Shown: positions 35,019 to 47,557, counted from the stretch's first letter. The stretch: DNA of 64,000 nt from Haematobia irritans (GCF_050003625.1 NC_134398.1:65418891-65482890); one strand, 5' to 3'. Made by a program: numbers and translations. The notes: a model not told the origin generated them from the letters alone.

Positions 35019-35988
35019 CACGGATGAAAAAGACTGTTTTTCATATGTTTGGCTATAAACATTATATGTTTGGAACACAAATTTTTAAAAACAATATTTT
35101 TGAGTGCAAGCATATAATGTTCATAAACTAGCATAACATGTTTGGGACATATATGTTAATATGATAGAACATATTATGTTTGGGACATAAAATGTTTGTA
35201 AATATAATATGCTTGGATGCAAACATATATTAATTTAGAAATAGCCTATAAACATATATGAGTTTAGTAGCTTGGAGCGCTATTTAACAGGGAGCGATAT
35301 TGAATTAAGTTGGTAGTTGTTGCTTGTTATTACAAAATTAACATTTTATTATTCCTTGTGCAATTGATCAGCTACTTCTTTGATCCTTACAAACTGTGTG
35401 GTCCGCTGTTCGAATCCCCGTCCGGCAAAAGGTAAAATTAAAATAAAAAAAATTGAATAATTTCTTCTACAATGTTTGTATTTCAGAAAAAGGTGCTAAG
35501 AACTAAAAAATGTCGTGGAAGTGAGAAAGATGTAGGGGAATATACAATTAGGCAGAAACAAAATTTTGAGCATTCAGGTCGAAAACCTATGTTGTTAGCA
35601 CCTATGTTACCTGTTTATTTTCATAATTCATTATGATTAAATAAATATATAAATAAATAAATAAAATTTTGAGCACAATATTGTTTGGGAGAATTTGTTT
35701 AAGCATATAATATTTTTGGGTGCAAAATGCTTCCAAACATATTATATGTTCACAAAATAACATATTGTTTTTTGGAAGACAACATTATTGAATTTGGATG
35801 CAAAAATACAAAATGTTTGGAACTTAGACTACCCAAACATATATTGTTTAGACCAATATGCTTTCAAACATATTATATATTGGAAGAGATCAAACATATA
35901 AATGTTTGGGCAATACCCAAAAATGTATATGCTTAAAGCAAAATATGTTTGGGAGTATATGTTACAGAAGCGATTTTTTATGAGAGTG
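35019..35988 (+). mobile_element. CACGG../..GAGAGTG TIR element with tRNA-like segment
   Basis: The start CACGGATGAAAAAGACTG and end 'cgattttttatgagagtg' bound an interior dominated by 'aaacatataatgtt'-type motifs. Two parts of another repeat join across it ('caatctctttttgtgata' before, 'agatatgcacatacaaac' after), showing it is an insertion. It is the uninterrupted homologue of 55,100-57,936. It encloses a Pol III-like segment at 35,385-35,430. Frames inside are unsupported. Confidence 0.75.
35385..35430 (+). repeat. tRNA-like segment inside a TIR element (copy 1)
   Basis: 'cttacaaactgtgtggtccg' followed by the B-box-like 'ctgttcgaatccccg' and 'gtccggcaaaagg'. Parallel segments occur at 41,805-41,890, 43,751-43,832 and 55,460-55,510, with the best A and B boxes at 43,751. 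It does not fold as a complete tRNA. Confidence 0.6.
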
Positions 35989-36593
35989 CACTAATGAAGA
36001 TATGCACATACAAACAAAAGTCAGTTTAAAAGTCCAAATAATTACAGATACTTCAATGAAAAACTGTTTCTTAATTCCTAGCCAAGCCTATATATAACAG
36101 AGGGAAGCAAGATTTTTGTACTAAAATTAATGAAAAGAATTTTAAGCAAAGATTATAAACTTTCTTTTGAGGATTTTGCATATTTGGTTTAAAGTTTTTT
36201 TGAATTAAGAAAATATTTTCAAATCAAAAATGTCGTCCCCATCTGTCAAAAAATATAAATTTGCCCCAATATCCCCAAAATACTACCAATACTGCCAATT
36301 ACTTCTGGTCTTCAAATACCTCTAATAAATATTAAACAGAAATATTTCTTTGTATGAAAATTTTAGTGATAATTTTAAAAATCCATATATTTGTTATAAA
36401 ATTGAAAGATCTTTTCTTTTTTTATAGGAAAAACACCTACCAAAAAGATGTTCACTGCATCTGACGTCACTGCTTATTGCAGCCCCGCTCAAATAAATAA
36501 AGAGCTGTATAGGTCATACGATTAATTGTTAACCTAAGTCCATACTGGTTGTGAATATGTAAATCAGCTTCCCTACCGAGATTCAAGCGAATA

Positions 36594-36815
36594 CACGGAC
36601 GAAAAGACTGGTTTTCATATGTTTGGGTGTAAAAATTATATGCTTGGAACTCAAATTTTTAAGTGCAAACATATAATGTTCATAAACTAGCATAATATGT
36701 TTGGCACATATATGTTAGAACATATAATGTTTGGGCATAAAATTGTTGTAAATATATATGTTTGGATGCAAATTGTGTTTGGGGTATATGTTACAGAAGC
36801 GATATTTTGAGGGTC
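36594..36815 (+). mobile_element. Short deletion copy of the 'aaacatataatgtt' TIR family
   Basis: Starts CACGGACGAAAAGACTGG after TA and ends 'gatattttgagggtc' before TA. At about 220 bp it keeps both ends and lacks the tRNA-like middle seen in the 35,019 copy. Confidence 0.7.
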
Positions 36816-36819
36816 TAGC

Positions 36820-37625
36820 ATTAAATAAAATTCTAGGACATTTTCTTTTTTAGTGCAGTTCTATCAAACATGTCAAATTGAGAAATTCATTGCATATATG
36901 CAATGTTCCAAAAGGTTAACTCCACTCATATTTTCTGTTCATTGAACAATTCAATAATGCAGTCATTGCGATCACAATTTATACACAAAAGTGGAGTCAT
37001 AAATGGCCGACACATCTTGTACTGTTTGGAATAAATCTATCTAGGCGTAAGCTCATGGAGAGTTCCCCCTACGTACTCGTATATATCAAGGACGCCATGA
37101 CAGCTTTCAACAGCGTTTTTAACACATTATAACACATAATGAAATCTCCTGTCTGAAGTAATTTAAAATGATATTGACATGTCATATAATGAAGAAAAAA
37201 CAAAACACACACAGGAATATACAAAAATATAAGCAATGAACAATACCGTCAATACGATTTAAACCACAGACATGGGTTGATATGTGACCAACCTACCTCT
37301 GCTGCTGTTGGTTCCATCTCACATTTCATTTGCTGTGAACCGTATGATGTGCCACGATAAAATTGCTTGCACACAGATTGCTCTAGAGGATGAAGAGGAC
37401 TGCAAAGGAACTGAGTGTGAAATAAAACCTATCAATTTGCTCAATACTAAATTAAAATTTAACCATCGTAACCCATGGTCAACCAAAGGGTTATGAAGGC
37501 ACATGGGAACTTTTCTGTCCAAGGAGACCACCTCCCAATTCGTTGGGGCTAGCTTAAGTACCATGATTCGACACTATAGAGATTTCGCAACAGTACTATA
37601 CATTGTTAGGGTGCTACAAAGACGT
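36820..37625. other. No gene recognised; one small ORF noted
   Basis: No dispersed repeat is recognised. A 70-codon plus frame at 37,284-37,496 starts with a hydrophobic 'LPLLLLVPSHISFAV' and continues with four cysteines in an acidic context ('DEEDCKGTECE'). It could by chance resemble a small secreted peptide. No splice structure, poly(A) signal or homologue can be shown, so I do not call it a gene. Confidence 0.35.
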
Positions 37626-37629
37626 TGAC

Positions 37630-37830
37630 TGCATTGAAAAAAAAAAAAAAACATATTGTCGTGAGGCTAAAGTGTCATGTCCTTAAAATACGAATACAAA
37701 TTTTGCTTAGCATAGAATACACATTTCTCTCATATAAAGAGTTTTTACTTGCCCAAAAGTCGATAATCTTTTTAATTAAGTCGTTTTGTCCTTATAGGCA
37801 GGCGATTCCACTTAAGAAAAAAAACTCTTG
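37630..37830 (-). repeat. CACTGAAAA-family terminal fragment
   Basis: 'attgtcgtgaggctaaagtg' and 'ccttaaaatacgaatacaaa' match the right end of 48,971-49,625 in reverse orientation. The A-run start at 37,637 fits the degenerated terminus. Confidence 0.65.
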
Positions 37831-37855
37831 ATTTTTACCATTATTCACGGAAATT

Positions 37856-38040
37856 AGATATCCGCATTTCAACCGGGTCCGAGGCTCAAGAAAACAAAAT
37901 TGGGGATAGGTTTATATGTGGGCTATATACAATTATAGGCCAATATAGACTAATTTTTGCATGGTTGTTAGGGACCATATACACACCACGTACCAAATTT
38001 CAACCGGATCGGAAGAAATTGGGTCCTCCAAAATTTTTAA
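37856..38040 (-). mobile_element. DINE-1-like tandem-unit fragment
   Basis: A little over one 153-bp-type unit ('tatgtgggctatatacaatt', 'tgcatggttgttagggacca', 'accaaatttcaaccggatcg') without either terminus. Confidence 0.7.
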
Positions 38041-39390
38041 TTACTGAGTTCAGTCATAGTCCATTTACGTTTATTTTAAGAAAAAATCTTATCTGCTTAA
38101 TGCATACCCCTTTTTGATAGCAATTTATTACCCCTTCCATATCATAATTCTTTGGAGGTTTTACCGCTGGGGATATATTAGATAACAAGGATATTGTGGA
38201 GATATCGGCACACATCTGTAACACATTTTGGACATATCCTCTCCACCTTCAACTGCTCCGTTTGTAGTGTTACGACACCGACTCCGCCTTCGTTCCATCC
38301 TCCTGCCAATGCAATCAACGATCATTAATATTCAACCAGAATGAAAATTTTCAGTTTATGAAACCCAATTGAAAGTGTATGAAAAAGTTAAAAACGAAAT
38401 AAAGAGAAGAAAAAAAAAATAACCAAACAAGCCAATATTAACAATAAGCGAATTTCTCAAGTTTAAATATCCATGACGATGCTGGATGGCGTTTTGACTC
38501 AGCCATAAAGACCTATACTCACATAGGTCTGCTGCTGCTGCAAAAATGATGAAGTTAAGCTTATAGTTTTTCTATGTACTAACCTTCTGTTCCAGCGATT
38601 TGCCATGCAATCCTTACCTCCTTATTGCTAACAATTGCTTATATGGATGTGCAGAAGAGAAGAAGCCCGAGAGAGCCATCCCCAGCCAGTCAGCACATAA
38701 ATGTATCTGGGAATGTGCAGAATACTACCTACTGACAATATTTATTGCAAATACTGCAATAAATTTCAAAACACCATTCGCTAAGCACCACATGGGGTCT
38801 TCGAAATTGAAGATAAATTTTAAGGCGGCAATTTATGATTTGTGAGCATAAGTGTTTTGTACATTGTCTTTGGAGGGCAACACCATTGGAGTATTACAAT
38901 TGCCCATACGCTTTACTCTCTATATATAGTATTAGAAAGGATTGGTAAGAAAGATTAATATTAGTACATGGCAAGTTTTCAGGGATGTGGAAGATAAGAG
39001 GTGTAGCATCGCTTTTGGAGAAAAATATTTCCATATACATATCCTAAATTGAAGGCGATTTTTTGTGTAAAACTTATAGAAAAAAGAATTTGTGAAATAA
39101 TGTCCTCATAATGCCAGAATTAATATGCCAAAAATATTTGACAAACGAATGCAGAAGCTCCAAGTGTCTGAGAAAACTACTCGGTTGACTGCAAGCAGAA
39201 TTGCTTTTGGCACAAAAAGTGTCATTCAATTCATTTGAATCAGTTTTTACATAGGATTGTGATTAATAATAATTTTATGTCAATTTCACCAAGAATCACT
39301 TACACTTACTTACTATTACAAAAACTACTATACATTGCAATCATAGAATCAACACCTAATTTGATCTAATCATTGTTGTCCGTCCGTCTG
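38041..39390. other. No gene recognised
   Basis: Contains an 81-codon plus frame (38,600-38,845) and purine-rich runs near 38,400. Nothing resembles a known family or a dispersed repeat in this window. Confidence 0.4.
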
Positions 39391-39394
39391 CCCT

Positions 39395-39433
39395 GTACCG
39401 ACCCGAACAACACGTACATGTTCCGGTCGGTAC
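39395..39433. repeat. Short inverted repeat (15-bp arms, 9-bp loop)
   Basis: GTACCGACCCGAACA (39,395-39,409) pairs with TGTTCCGGTCGGTAC (39,419-39,433) with one mismatch. It lies just inside CCCTGTAC at 39,391, whose inverted copy GTACAGGG is at 39,633-39,640, so it may be the subterminal part of a ~250-bp MITE. A clear TSD is not visible. Confidence 0.6.
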
Positions 39434-39964
39434 ACAGAAGAGTTTTCTTTTCCCAGGAACGGAATTTTAGACAAGCAAAGTTTTCTTTTGGCGCTAAAAA
39501 AAAATTTCTTTTAAAGCAAATAAAAATATCAAAGACAGTCGTTGAATCGCTTATCACAAATTCGGATTTATTTACTCCAAAAGAAAATACATTATAAAAT
39601 TTCGTTCCGGAGGAAAGTATTTTTTCTTTGGGTGTACAGGGCGTTTTTAGATACAAGGACATGCAAAGACATAAAAATTTTGGAAAACGTGTATTGAAAA
39701 CGTTATTCTTTTGTTAGAGTTTTTTGAATTTCTTCGACCATTCAAACTTTTATCTTCAAAAAATAATTTGATACAAAATTTTTATTTTTGCAATAAAAAA
39801 ATATATTTTATTCCAAAAACAAAAAGAAAAAAAGAAAAAGAAAAAAAAAACAAAAACAAAAACAAAAAAAATACACTACTTGATGTATTTTGTTCCTTTC
39901 TTACTTTAAAATTAATTCCAAAAATGTTCGGAATCTTCCGAAAATTTTTGGAATATATGTAAAA

Positions 39965-41617
39965 CTAGCGTAACCCGGCCCGCTTCGCTGCGCCTTCCGA
40001 AGCGTATTTGGAGGAACATTTTGCGTTAACTTAGTCAACTATATCCTTCGTGTTGAAAACAAATTCGAAAAGATTTGAATTCTTTTAAACAAATCGGACT
40101 ACTTGATTTTTCATTTATAGGTACAAATACGGCGGGAGTGGGTGTACCCTTTCCTCCAAATTTGTTTAATAATGTTCTGTATTCAAGTAGTTGGACAATC
40201 TTCTATATTTCTTTTGAATTTTAAGTGTGGTTTGTCAAGGAAAGGTATCCTTCTCCTCAACATATCTGAAAATTAAGCACTATATTATAACATACAAAGA
40301 ATCACTCTTTCCCATCCAATAAATCGGAAAAAGCAAAAGTAGTAAAAAATTTTACCACATTAACATTTGCTAAAATGTTGGAAAATGATGGCTGCCAATT
40401 TCATGTAAATTTAAGTTCTTTACTAAAAAGAAGTCTGGCAGAAGCATGTGCAAAAATCATCAAATTATGTACCGAGTTCCCATTTACGGACAACCCTCTA
40501 CTTTCACTTTAAGAAAAAAAAAAACGGACAAAAGGGAACCCTCTCCCCACCTTCGCTCCACTCCGACCTGATATCGGACTATCACGTACCCTATATTAAT
40601 TTCGCAACGACTCAATGGTCTCTATAAATTCTATCGAAGTAAATCGACAAAGTTTATTTCAATCCCCAACCAGATATCGAAAAATCATATACTAATTTAA
40701 AAATTATGTATAAATTTAATCACCTCCTTCCACGTTCCCTGTAAATTTCAAGTAGATCGGCGTTGTTTAAATTTTGCTCTATTGTTTTAAAGGGACGTCA
40801 CTTTCCCCGATACAATATCGACAAACACCGTAGTGAATAGCACCCGTAACCTTCCCTGAAAATTCTTGAAACTTTCCTTCAAGTGAGGGGCAAGGAAGGT
40901 CGTTCATAAACTTCCCCCACTGCCTATGTAAATTTCAAGAAAACTTAAGAATTGTTGTTTTCTTTTTGCAGTTTTAGAGGAGGACCTCCTCCCTAAATAT
41001 CGAAAAGTGATGTAGCGTATCTTTTGTAAACGTCCCAGAAAATGTCAAGCAAATTATAAGCCTAAAAGGGCGGCCTCTCCTCCGTCCAAATATCACAAAA
41101 TCAGGTATCAACTATTAATATCGTAACCTCTCCCCAGTCCTCTGTAAATTTCAAGTAACTCGGTAAAAGTTTAATTGTTTCTCTGTATGTACTTAAGAGA
41201 AGCGGATGTCTCCCTATGCCCTTTTATTTTTATTAAAAAATTAAGAACCTGATATAAATTTCATAACCCATTTTTTCCGTAAAATTTCAGTCGAGGGAGT
41301 TTAGTTTTGTTTGTACTTTCAAAAAAAAATTCGGGCAAAGGGGTGGTCCCCCTCCCCGACCAAATATCGAAAAATAATGTAGCGGATTTTTGTCTAGATG
41401 CCAACCCCAACTTTGGTCCAATTTTCAAAAAGTCCGACGAAGGGGAGGTCCCCCTCCGCGACCAGGTGTCAAAAAATGAGGTACCCTATTTTCACCACAT
41501 GAACGCCCCCTACGATCTCTGAAAGTTTCAAGTAAATCGGATCAGCCGTTTCGGAGCCAACTCGGAACATACAAACAAACAAATAAACAAACATAGATTG
41601 AATTTTATATATATAGA
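39965..41617 (-). mobile_element. Non-autonomous Helitron, copy C
   Basis: On the minus strand it starts TCTATATATATAAAATTC (41,617) and ends GGGTTACGCTAG (39,965), inserted between A and T. The hairpin CGCTTCG/CGAAGCG is at 39,981-39,987 and 39,999-40,005. The interior is clearly homologous to copies A and B but diverged and 173 bp shorter, so it belongs to the same family from an independent insertion. No Rep/helicase. Confidence 0.9.
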
Positions 41618-41639
41618 TTACATTAAATTTTCAAAAGTT

Positions 41640-42140
41640 GTATTTTTAAGAAAGCCGCCGAATAATGGTATGTTTCTTTTAAATAAAGTTTCTTTACATC
41701 GGGTCGTGGGCACCCAAACCAATGCTCAATAAATATAACTGCTTGACCGTATGGGTTGTTTGTGCGTAGATGGCTATAGTGATAATTGTCTGTTGGTGAC
41801 ATTAACAGCTACATAGCCCTTTGGATAATGTGTTGGCTTACAAACTATTTGGTCCGCGGTTCGATTATCCGTCCAGGCGAAAGGTAAAACTAAAATGTAT
41901 AAAATAAAACTAGTTCTTATACATTGTTTGTATTACAGAGAGAAGATGCAATTAGCAAGAAAAATAAAAAAAATGATTTAGAAATTGTTTTTAAATCTTG
42001 TAAAGGTATCAACGTTTATTACAAAAGTATATAATTTTCTTCCAAATAAACTTCCTTACAGCAAAAAACAAATGGGAAATGGGATATTTTTGTGTTAAAA
42101 TGTCCAAAAATTCGTTTTTAATAGGAATGAATTACGTTAT
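41640..42140 (+). repeat. Relic of the 'aaacatataatgtt' TIR family with tRNA-like segment
   Basis: Similar in order to 43,640-43,925: 'atgtttcttttaaata', 'gggtcgtgggc', 'ctgttggtgac', then a tRNA-like stretch at 41,805-41,890 ('tagccctttggataatg', B-box-like 'ggttcgattat') and 'caggcgaaaggtaaaa'. The outer ends are not found. Confidence 0.6.
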
Positions 42141-42154
42141 TTGATTGCATATAA

Positions 42155-42535
42155 ACCTAATAACAGTGCAAAAATTAGTCCTCATTGGTTCATAATTATA
42201 TATAGCTCCCATATAAGATTTGAACTCTGAATCCTAATTTTATCCATGCGACAATTGGACTTATTTATGGACTCATCTATATAAATCGATCAAGAACTAA
42301 ATAAGCTTATATAATATTTAATATGCCTTTTTATCTGACATAGATTCCATATGGACTAACATGCAACTTAGAAGAAAATGTTAGGAAATTAAGGTATTGC
42401 TCTACCTTGCCATCTTCATCTGTTATCACAACCCAAGTAATTGATTGGTGGATGACAGTCTTTAGTAGAACTTTATACGCAATCCAAGATCCGATCTGTC
42501 TGAATTCTCCCAGCAGAAACTACTATTACCAGGTA
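42155..42535 (-). mobile_element. DINE-1-like fragment
   Basis: 'attatatatagctcccatat', 'tgacatagattccatatgga' and 'gcaatccaagatccgatctg' match DINE-like family blocks in scrambled, decayed form. No termini are present. Confidence 0.55.
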
Positions 42536-43551
42536 TGTGTACACTCTTAGAAAAATATGTTTTTCATATGTTCCGATATAAACAAAATGTGTTTCGGGCA
42601 CAATTTTAAAACACAATACATTTAAGTGCAAACATGTAATGTTCCTAAACTAACACTAAATGTTTGGGACATCTATGTTAATATGTTAGAATATATTATG
42701 TTTGGGGCATGAATGTTTCATAAAAACCATATGTGTGAATGCAAACATGTATAAATTTACAAATTTCGACTAAACATACATATGTTGTGATATTTTATTC
42801 AAAGCGACAGAGAGAGTATAGAGAAAGAAATAGAGATGGAAACCGGGAGAGTTGACAAAAGATATCAACATAACACAGCGAAAGAATCAAAAGAGAACAA
42901 TTTCTATGAAACCGCTTGTATGTTGTTTCGGAAAACTGGTTTATAATAACGCCAAAAATTTGATATGCTTAAGTCTAAATATTATTTAATTTGAATAAAG
43001 AGAATAGACATTCGGAACCAAGAGAATAGACATTTAAAAAAAGCATGTGTTTTCGCCGTGAGAGCAGCATTTTATGTATGTGTGGACATGTGTTTTGTTT
43101 ATCATTTTGGCATTATGGGCACAATTTTTTTCTTGGTTCGTTAAAAGGAATCAGGGGTCTTCAAAAAAATAATTTAAAAAGTTTATTTTCTTTAAAATGA
43201 ATTATTAAAAAAATAAAAGGCATTTTAGAGCGATGGTGTTAAATGCTAGTAAAAAACTATTCACGCCTAAATAAATTTATGTTTATATTATAAAATTATA
43301 CTCGACTCCACATTCTTCTTTTGTTAGAGTTTTTGAATTCCTTCCAAATATTAAAGTTTTGTACCAAAAACAGGTTTTTGTTACAAAATTGTTATTTTTG
43401 CAATAAAAAATAATATATTATCCAAAAATCAGTCAATTTCGTTTATATCAAGCACTGTTACTGACTATAAATCTTTAATAACCCACATTTCGAAGTTTCA
43501 TTATAAAAATTTTATATAGTATAAATATAAATGCGTAAATTAAAAAAAAAA

Positions 43552-43640
43552 AAAACAATGGTGTTCGGTCGGAGCAGGGATTGAACCCACGACCCTTTGC
43601 ATGCAAGGCAGACATGCTAACCACTGCTCCACGTGGCAAA
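43552..43640 (-). repeat. SINE head (tRNA-like) on the minus strand
   Basis: Reverse complement reads 'gtggagcagtggttagcatg' (A box), then 'ccttgcatgcaaagggtcg' and 'gtgggttcaatccctgctc' (B box), homologous to the head of the SINE at 58,184. The SINE body is absent. Confidence 0.8.
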
Positions 43641-43750
43641 CAAATGTATGTTTCTGTTAAATAATATTATGTTTGCATGGGCTCGTGGGCGCTGTAAACT
43701 ATGCTATATAAATGTAACTTATAACGATATTTATCTGCTGGTGACTATAA

Positions 43751-43832
43751 CAGCTACGTAGCCCAGTGGATAGTGTGTTGGCTTACAAACTGTATGGTCC
43801 TCGGTTCGATTCTCCGTGCAGGCGAAAGGTAA
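43751..43832 (+). repeat. tRNA-like segment inside a TIR element (best-preserved copy)
   Basis: A box 'tagcccagtggatagtgtg', then 'ggcttacaaactgt', and B box 'ctcggttcgattctccg', followed by 'gcaggcgaaagg'. Both Pol III boxes are close to consensus and correctly spaced. The anticodon stem pairs poorly, so I call it tRNA-derived and not a tRNA gene. It differs in sequence from the main SINE head. Confidence 0.65.
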
Positions 43833-44376
43833 AATTTAAATAATTTATAAAAGTGAATAATTTCTTCAACATTATTTGTATTACAGAAAAAGGTGCCAAG
43901 AACTAAAATATTTCGTGGAAGTGAGAATTACGAGTATGTTAGGGAATGAGCACAATCGTCTTTGGGAAAAATTCTTCCAAGCATTTTGAGTCCAAAAATG
44001 TTATAGGACTCAAAATGCTTCCAAACATATAATATGTTCACATAAAACAAATATGTTAATGTTTCGGCAGTATCCAATAATATATGTGCTTCCTGCAAAA
44101 TATATTTGGAACATATGTTAAAGAGGCGATTTTTTTTGAGGGTGTACAGGTAAGCCTTCGCAAAATTCGGTAACAACTTTGTCATCGGTATACCCACAGT
44201 ATTACATATAAATGGGCATGTCATTGTAAGAAAATGCACCAAAACAAAATTCCGTAGTTAAACTAACGCTAAATTTAATTTATTATTATTGTAAAAAAAT
44301 ATTTGCCAATAGTTAAATTTTATTATTATTTTTTGAAAATTTCCATAGCCTGATGGAATTTTCCTTTTCTTAACTA

Positions 44377-44741
44377 CACTGAAAAAAATATTGTCGTGAG
44401 GCCAAAGATTTCATGTCCTTAAAATACGAATGCAAATTTTGCTTAGCGTGAAATATAGCTTAATTTCTACTGGAAGTCGTGTATGTTATGAATTTGGAAA
44501 ATAAAGATGTCATTAACTTGTTTTTAAAGGACTTTGACAGTATATTAAGAAAAAAAAGCTGAAAAGCGAAAAATTAAAATTTGCTTCCTAGAGTTAAGTA
44601 CACAAAACCCAAATTTAAAGGAGAATTGTATCTTAAAAGTATCCTTACTTGAATTCTCCGCTTCTTTGGCTCGGAATCAATACCAAAATTGTTAAAGTAA
44701 AGACAAAATTTTTGGAACCGGACATGTTTTTTTTTGCAGTG
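44377..44741 (-). mobile_element. CACTGAAAA-terminated TIR element, short copy, TA TSD
   Basis: Ends CACTGAAAAAAATATTGTCG and (reverse complement) CACTGCAAAAAAAAACATG, with TA on both sides (44,375-44,376; 44,742-44,743). The 365-bp interior is a deletion derivative of 48,971-49,625. Confidence 0.85.
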
Positions 44742-44979
44742 TATATCTCAATGATTTTATGGACTAAGCGTGGGTATAAAGTTCAATGACCGTACAAATA
44801 AGTTTAATATGAACTAAAGCAAAAGAACATTTCTTTCTTTGCTTTTAGTTAGATTTTCTTCTATGAAAAGCTGCAATTTGTAGTTATAAAGTACACCAGG
44901 TCATTAAATTTTCCTGATTATAACAACGCTTTGTGTAATCTCAAAACGTGGAGTATAATTTAGTTAAATTTTAGCACCA

Positions 44980-46123
44980 CACGCACAGAAAAAATATGTT
45001 TGGACATGGATGCCGCAACCAATTAATGCTTATATAGAGCATGTAATTGTCGCAAAAACCATATATTTTGTCTTTATAAAAATAATTTTCGAGCGGAGAA
45101 AAATATATGTTGGCAATAAGCATTTAAATGGTTCTCAAATGCCGCAAACATATTCTATTATTTAAATGATAGAATTTGAGACCATTACATGGTCGGGAAA
45201 ATCATGTACCTGATCATTCAATTTTTTTCCTTTTTTGTAGAGAGAAAAGTTTTTATAGGTTACGAATAGACATGTCTAGAAGCATTACATGGCCATAAAG
45301 ACCATGTACATTGTTTCGTGACCATTTAATTTTTTGCAGCGAAAAGAATTTTATAAAAACATTGAGCAGGTACACACGATTTTCAATTTGCGCGTCAGTC
45401 GTGTGTTGATTGTTTCTTGGAATGGACGGAGAATACGGAATTACTGTGTTTTGTGTTAATTTATTTACTTAGAAGTGGCACGTGGTTTTATGTGAACATA
45501 GTGTAATTGAGATAAAAAATGTGTAATTGAAAAAAATGTACCTGTTTTCTGTTCTGCATTTTGCTATATGGTATCATTTATTTTTATTTGCAGTTACATG
45601 ATGTCTGCATTGGTACATTTGGTGGGCACGAAGTAAATTTTGAATGATTACTTATTGTTGAAATTGAATCAAAATAGAATGCGTAAAAATATGTGATGTT
45701 TGCTTGCGCGACATAGTAAATACAAATAAACAATGAATTAGTTTATAAATAAATAAAAACAAATAAATAAAGTTAATTTTGTGTTTTCTTTTCTCAAGTG
45801 GCGTCCTTTTTTCGACGACTAAAAAGGTTTTTTTCATAAATATCAAAACATTTTAGGTTGTGACCATGTTCTTTTAGCTGGAAGAAAAACATTTTTGACG
45901 AATACTATAACATTTTAGATCGTGACCATTGTCTTTAATGGAAACAAAATTATTTTTATCAATATAATAACCTTTTAGATGAGGAAAATGTTATTTTTCT
46001 TAGAACCATGTTCACTGAGCCAACATGGTTGCAGTTGAAAATGTTACATGGTTGCCGCAAAAATAGCTCATAATATTTTGCTCTTCGAATATAATTGTGA
46101 CAATCATGTTTCTTCTCTGCGTG
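44980..46123 (+). mobile_element. CACGCA-terminated TIR element, copy 5, 2-bp TSD CA
   Basis: Left end CACGCACAGAAAAAATATG, right end reverse complement CACGCAGAGAAGAAACATG. CA flanks both sides (44,978-44,979; 46,124-46,125). At 1,144 bp it is the most complete plus-orientation copy and serves as the uninterrupted reference for 8,705-12,153. No protein-coding potential. Confidence 0.87.
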
Positions 46124-46125
46124 CA

Positions 46126-47055
46126 AGGTGTTCTTCATTCTTGATATAAAACAGTTTACTTTTTTCTGTGTGATTCGGTGCAAGCATGCCAGCATTCGAA
46201 AAATAAGTACTTCGTCGCCATCACAAAAACTCTTCAAAAGTAATAGAAATATCATAAATATATTCCAAAAGCGCGAGCGTGTTGCTGCTTTAATTTCTTT
46301 TTATAGATTTTATTATATCTTATAAATTAGTTTTCTAGTCCCGGTAATTTTCTACCTCCCTCTCTTTCTCTAACTCTGTTTATATTTATGATACAATTTG
46401 AATTCTAAAAATCTCAATGACGTCAGGAGGAATCGAACTCTGACCTGTTGGATCTATGCAATGGTGTAATTTTATTTCTTTTGAAATGCGATTTGGAATA
46501 ACTTTTCGCTACTATTAATGATGCCCATAATCGCTGTAGATATTTTACTAAAAAAATCAATTAATTTAGAAAACATGATTCCTGAAGGATTCCAAAATAA
46601 AAATAAAATAAAAACGTCATTTAAAAAAATGGAGGGTATCAGAAGGATACCCTGACCTCTAGATATAATTTTGTAAACTGGTATTAATAAAAGGTATAAC
46701 TTTTGGTCTTCACAGGTATGTTATTATTTTTAAATCCCCGGCTATACTGCAAGTAGAAAGGCTTTGATTACCGATAATACTGGAGGAATCACTAGTGGTT
46801 ACCAAATTTATCATAGGTTAGTCCTGTTAAATATTAAGCTCCATCAAGTATAGCTCCTATCTGCACATAAGTATGCGATATGGTAATTTGTATAGTATCT
46901 GAGACATACGTTCAGATTTGTATAACTCCTCTGTATGGTGTACATACACGGTTGATATAGTTGGCAGAATTCTACCAAACATGGTAGATTTTTTACTGTT
47001 TGGTAGATTGTTAAAATTTTTGAAGTTTTGGTAGATTTTGCTCTCCAACTAAGAA
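46126..47055. other. No gene recognised
   Basis: AT-rich. A run near 46,425-46,450 ('gaggaatcgaactctgacc') resembles a reverse B box and could be another decayed tRNA-like segment. A 'tggtaga' motif recurs near 46,970-47,040. No credible frame. Confidence 0.4.
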
Positions 47056-47059
47056 GTAC

Positions 47060-47345
47060 TTAAATTTTCTATAAAAATAAAAATGTAAGAAAATTTTCTA
47101 TAGAAATTTTTTTTTTGAGAAAATTTTCTATAGAAATAAAATGTAGGGAAAATGTTCTATGGCAATCAAATTTTGTAAAAATTTTCTACTGAAATAAAAT
47201 TTTGACAAAATTTTCTATAGAAATAAAATTTTGAGAAAATTTCTATCGAAATAAAATTTTGACAAAATTTTCTATGGAAATAAACGTTTTACAAGATTTT
47301 CAATAGAAATAAAATTTTGGGAAAATTTTCTATAAAAATAAAACC
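47060..47345. repeat. 29-bp A/T tandem repeat array
   Basis: About nine units of 'atagaaataaaattttgac'-type sequence, decayed, here without a clear DINE-like element around it. Confidence 0.8.
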
Positions 47346-47399
47346 ATTTGTTTTGTTGTTTTGATTTCAGCTTAAAACCATGAGTTTCTAATTGTCTTT

Positions 47400-47557
47400 T
47401 CTTAAAAAAAAAAAAAACTACACAAAACATACTTTTAAAAGTGGGTCTTAAATTTGTCCTGACATCAATTCTCCTCTTTTTTAGCTCGGAATCAACACCA
47501 AAATCATTAGTCTAAAGGCAAAATCTTTGGAACCGGGCATGCTTTTCTTTCAGTGTA
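47400..47557 (+). repeat. CACTGAAAA-family right-end fragment
   Basis: 'gctcggaatcaacaccaaaa' and 'aatctttggaaccgggcatg', ending 'ctttcagtgta', match the right terminus of the family. The left part is lost in an A-run. Confidence 0.7.

Larger units (their letters stand above)
42542..44144 (+). mobile_element. 'aaacatataatgtt' TIR element, long copy, TA TSD
   Basis: Starts CACTCTTAGAAAAATATG after TA (42,540-42,541) and ends 'gcgattttttttgagggtg' before TA (44,145-44,146). The 1.6-kb interior contains a minus-strand SINE head (43,552-43,640), a tRNA-like segment (43,751-43,832), and the family's 'aatgtttgggac' motifs on both flanks. Confidence 0.75.
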
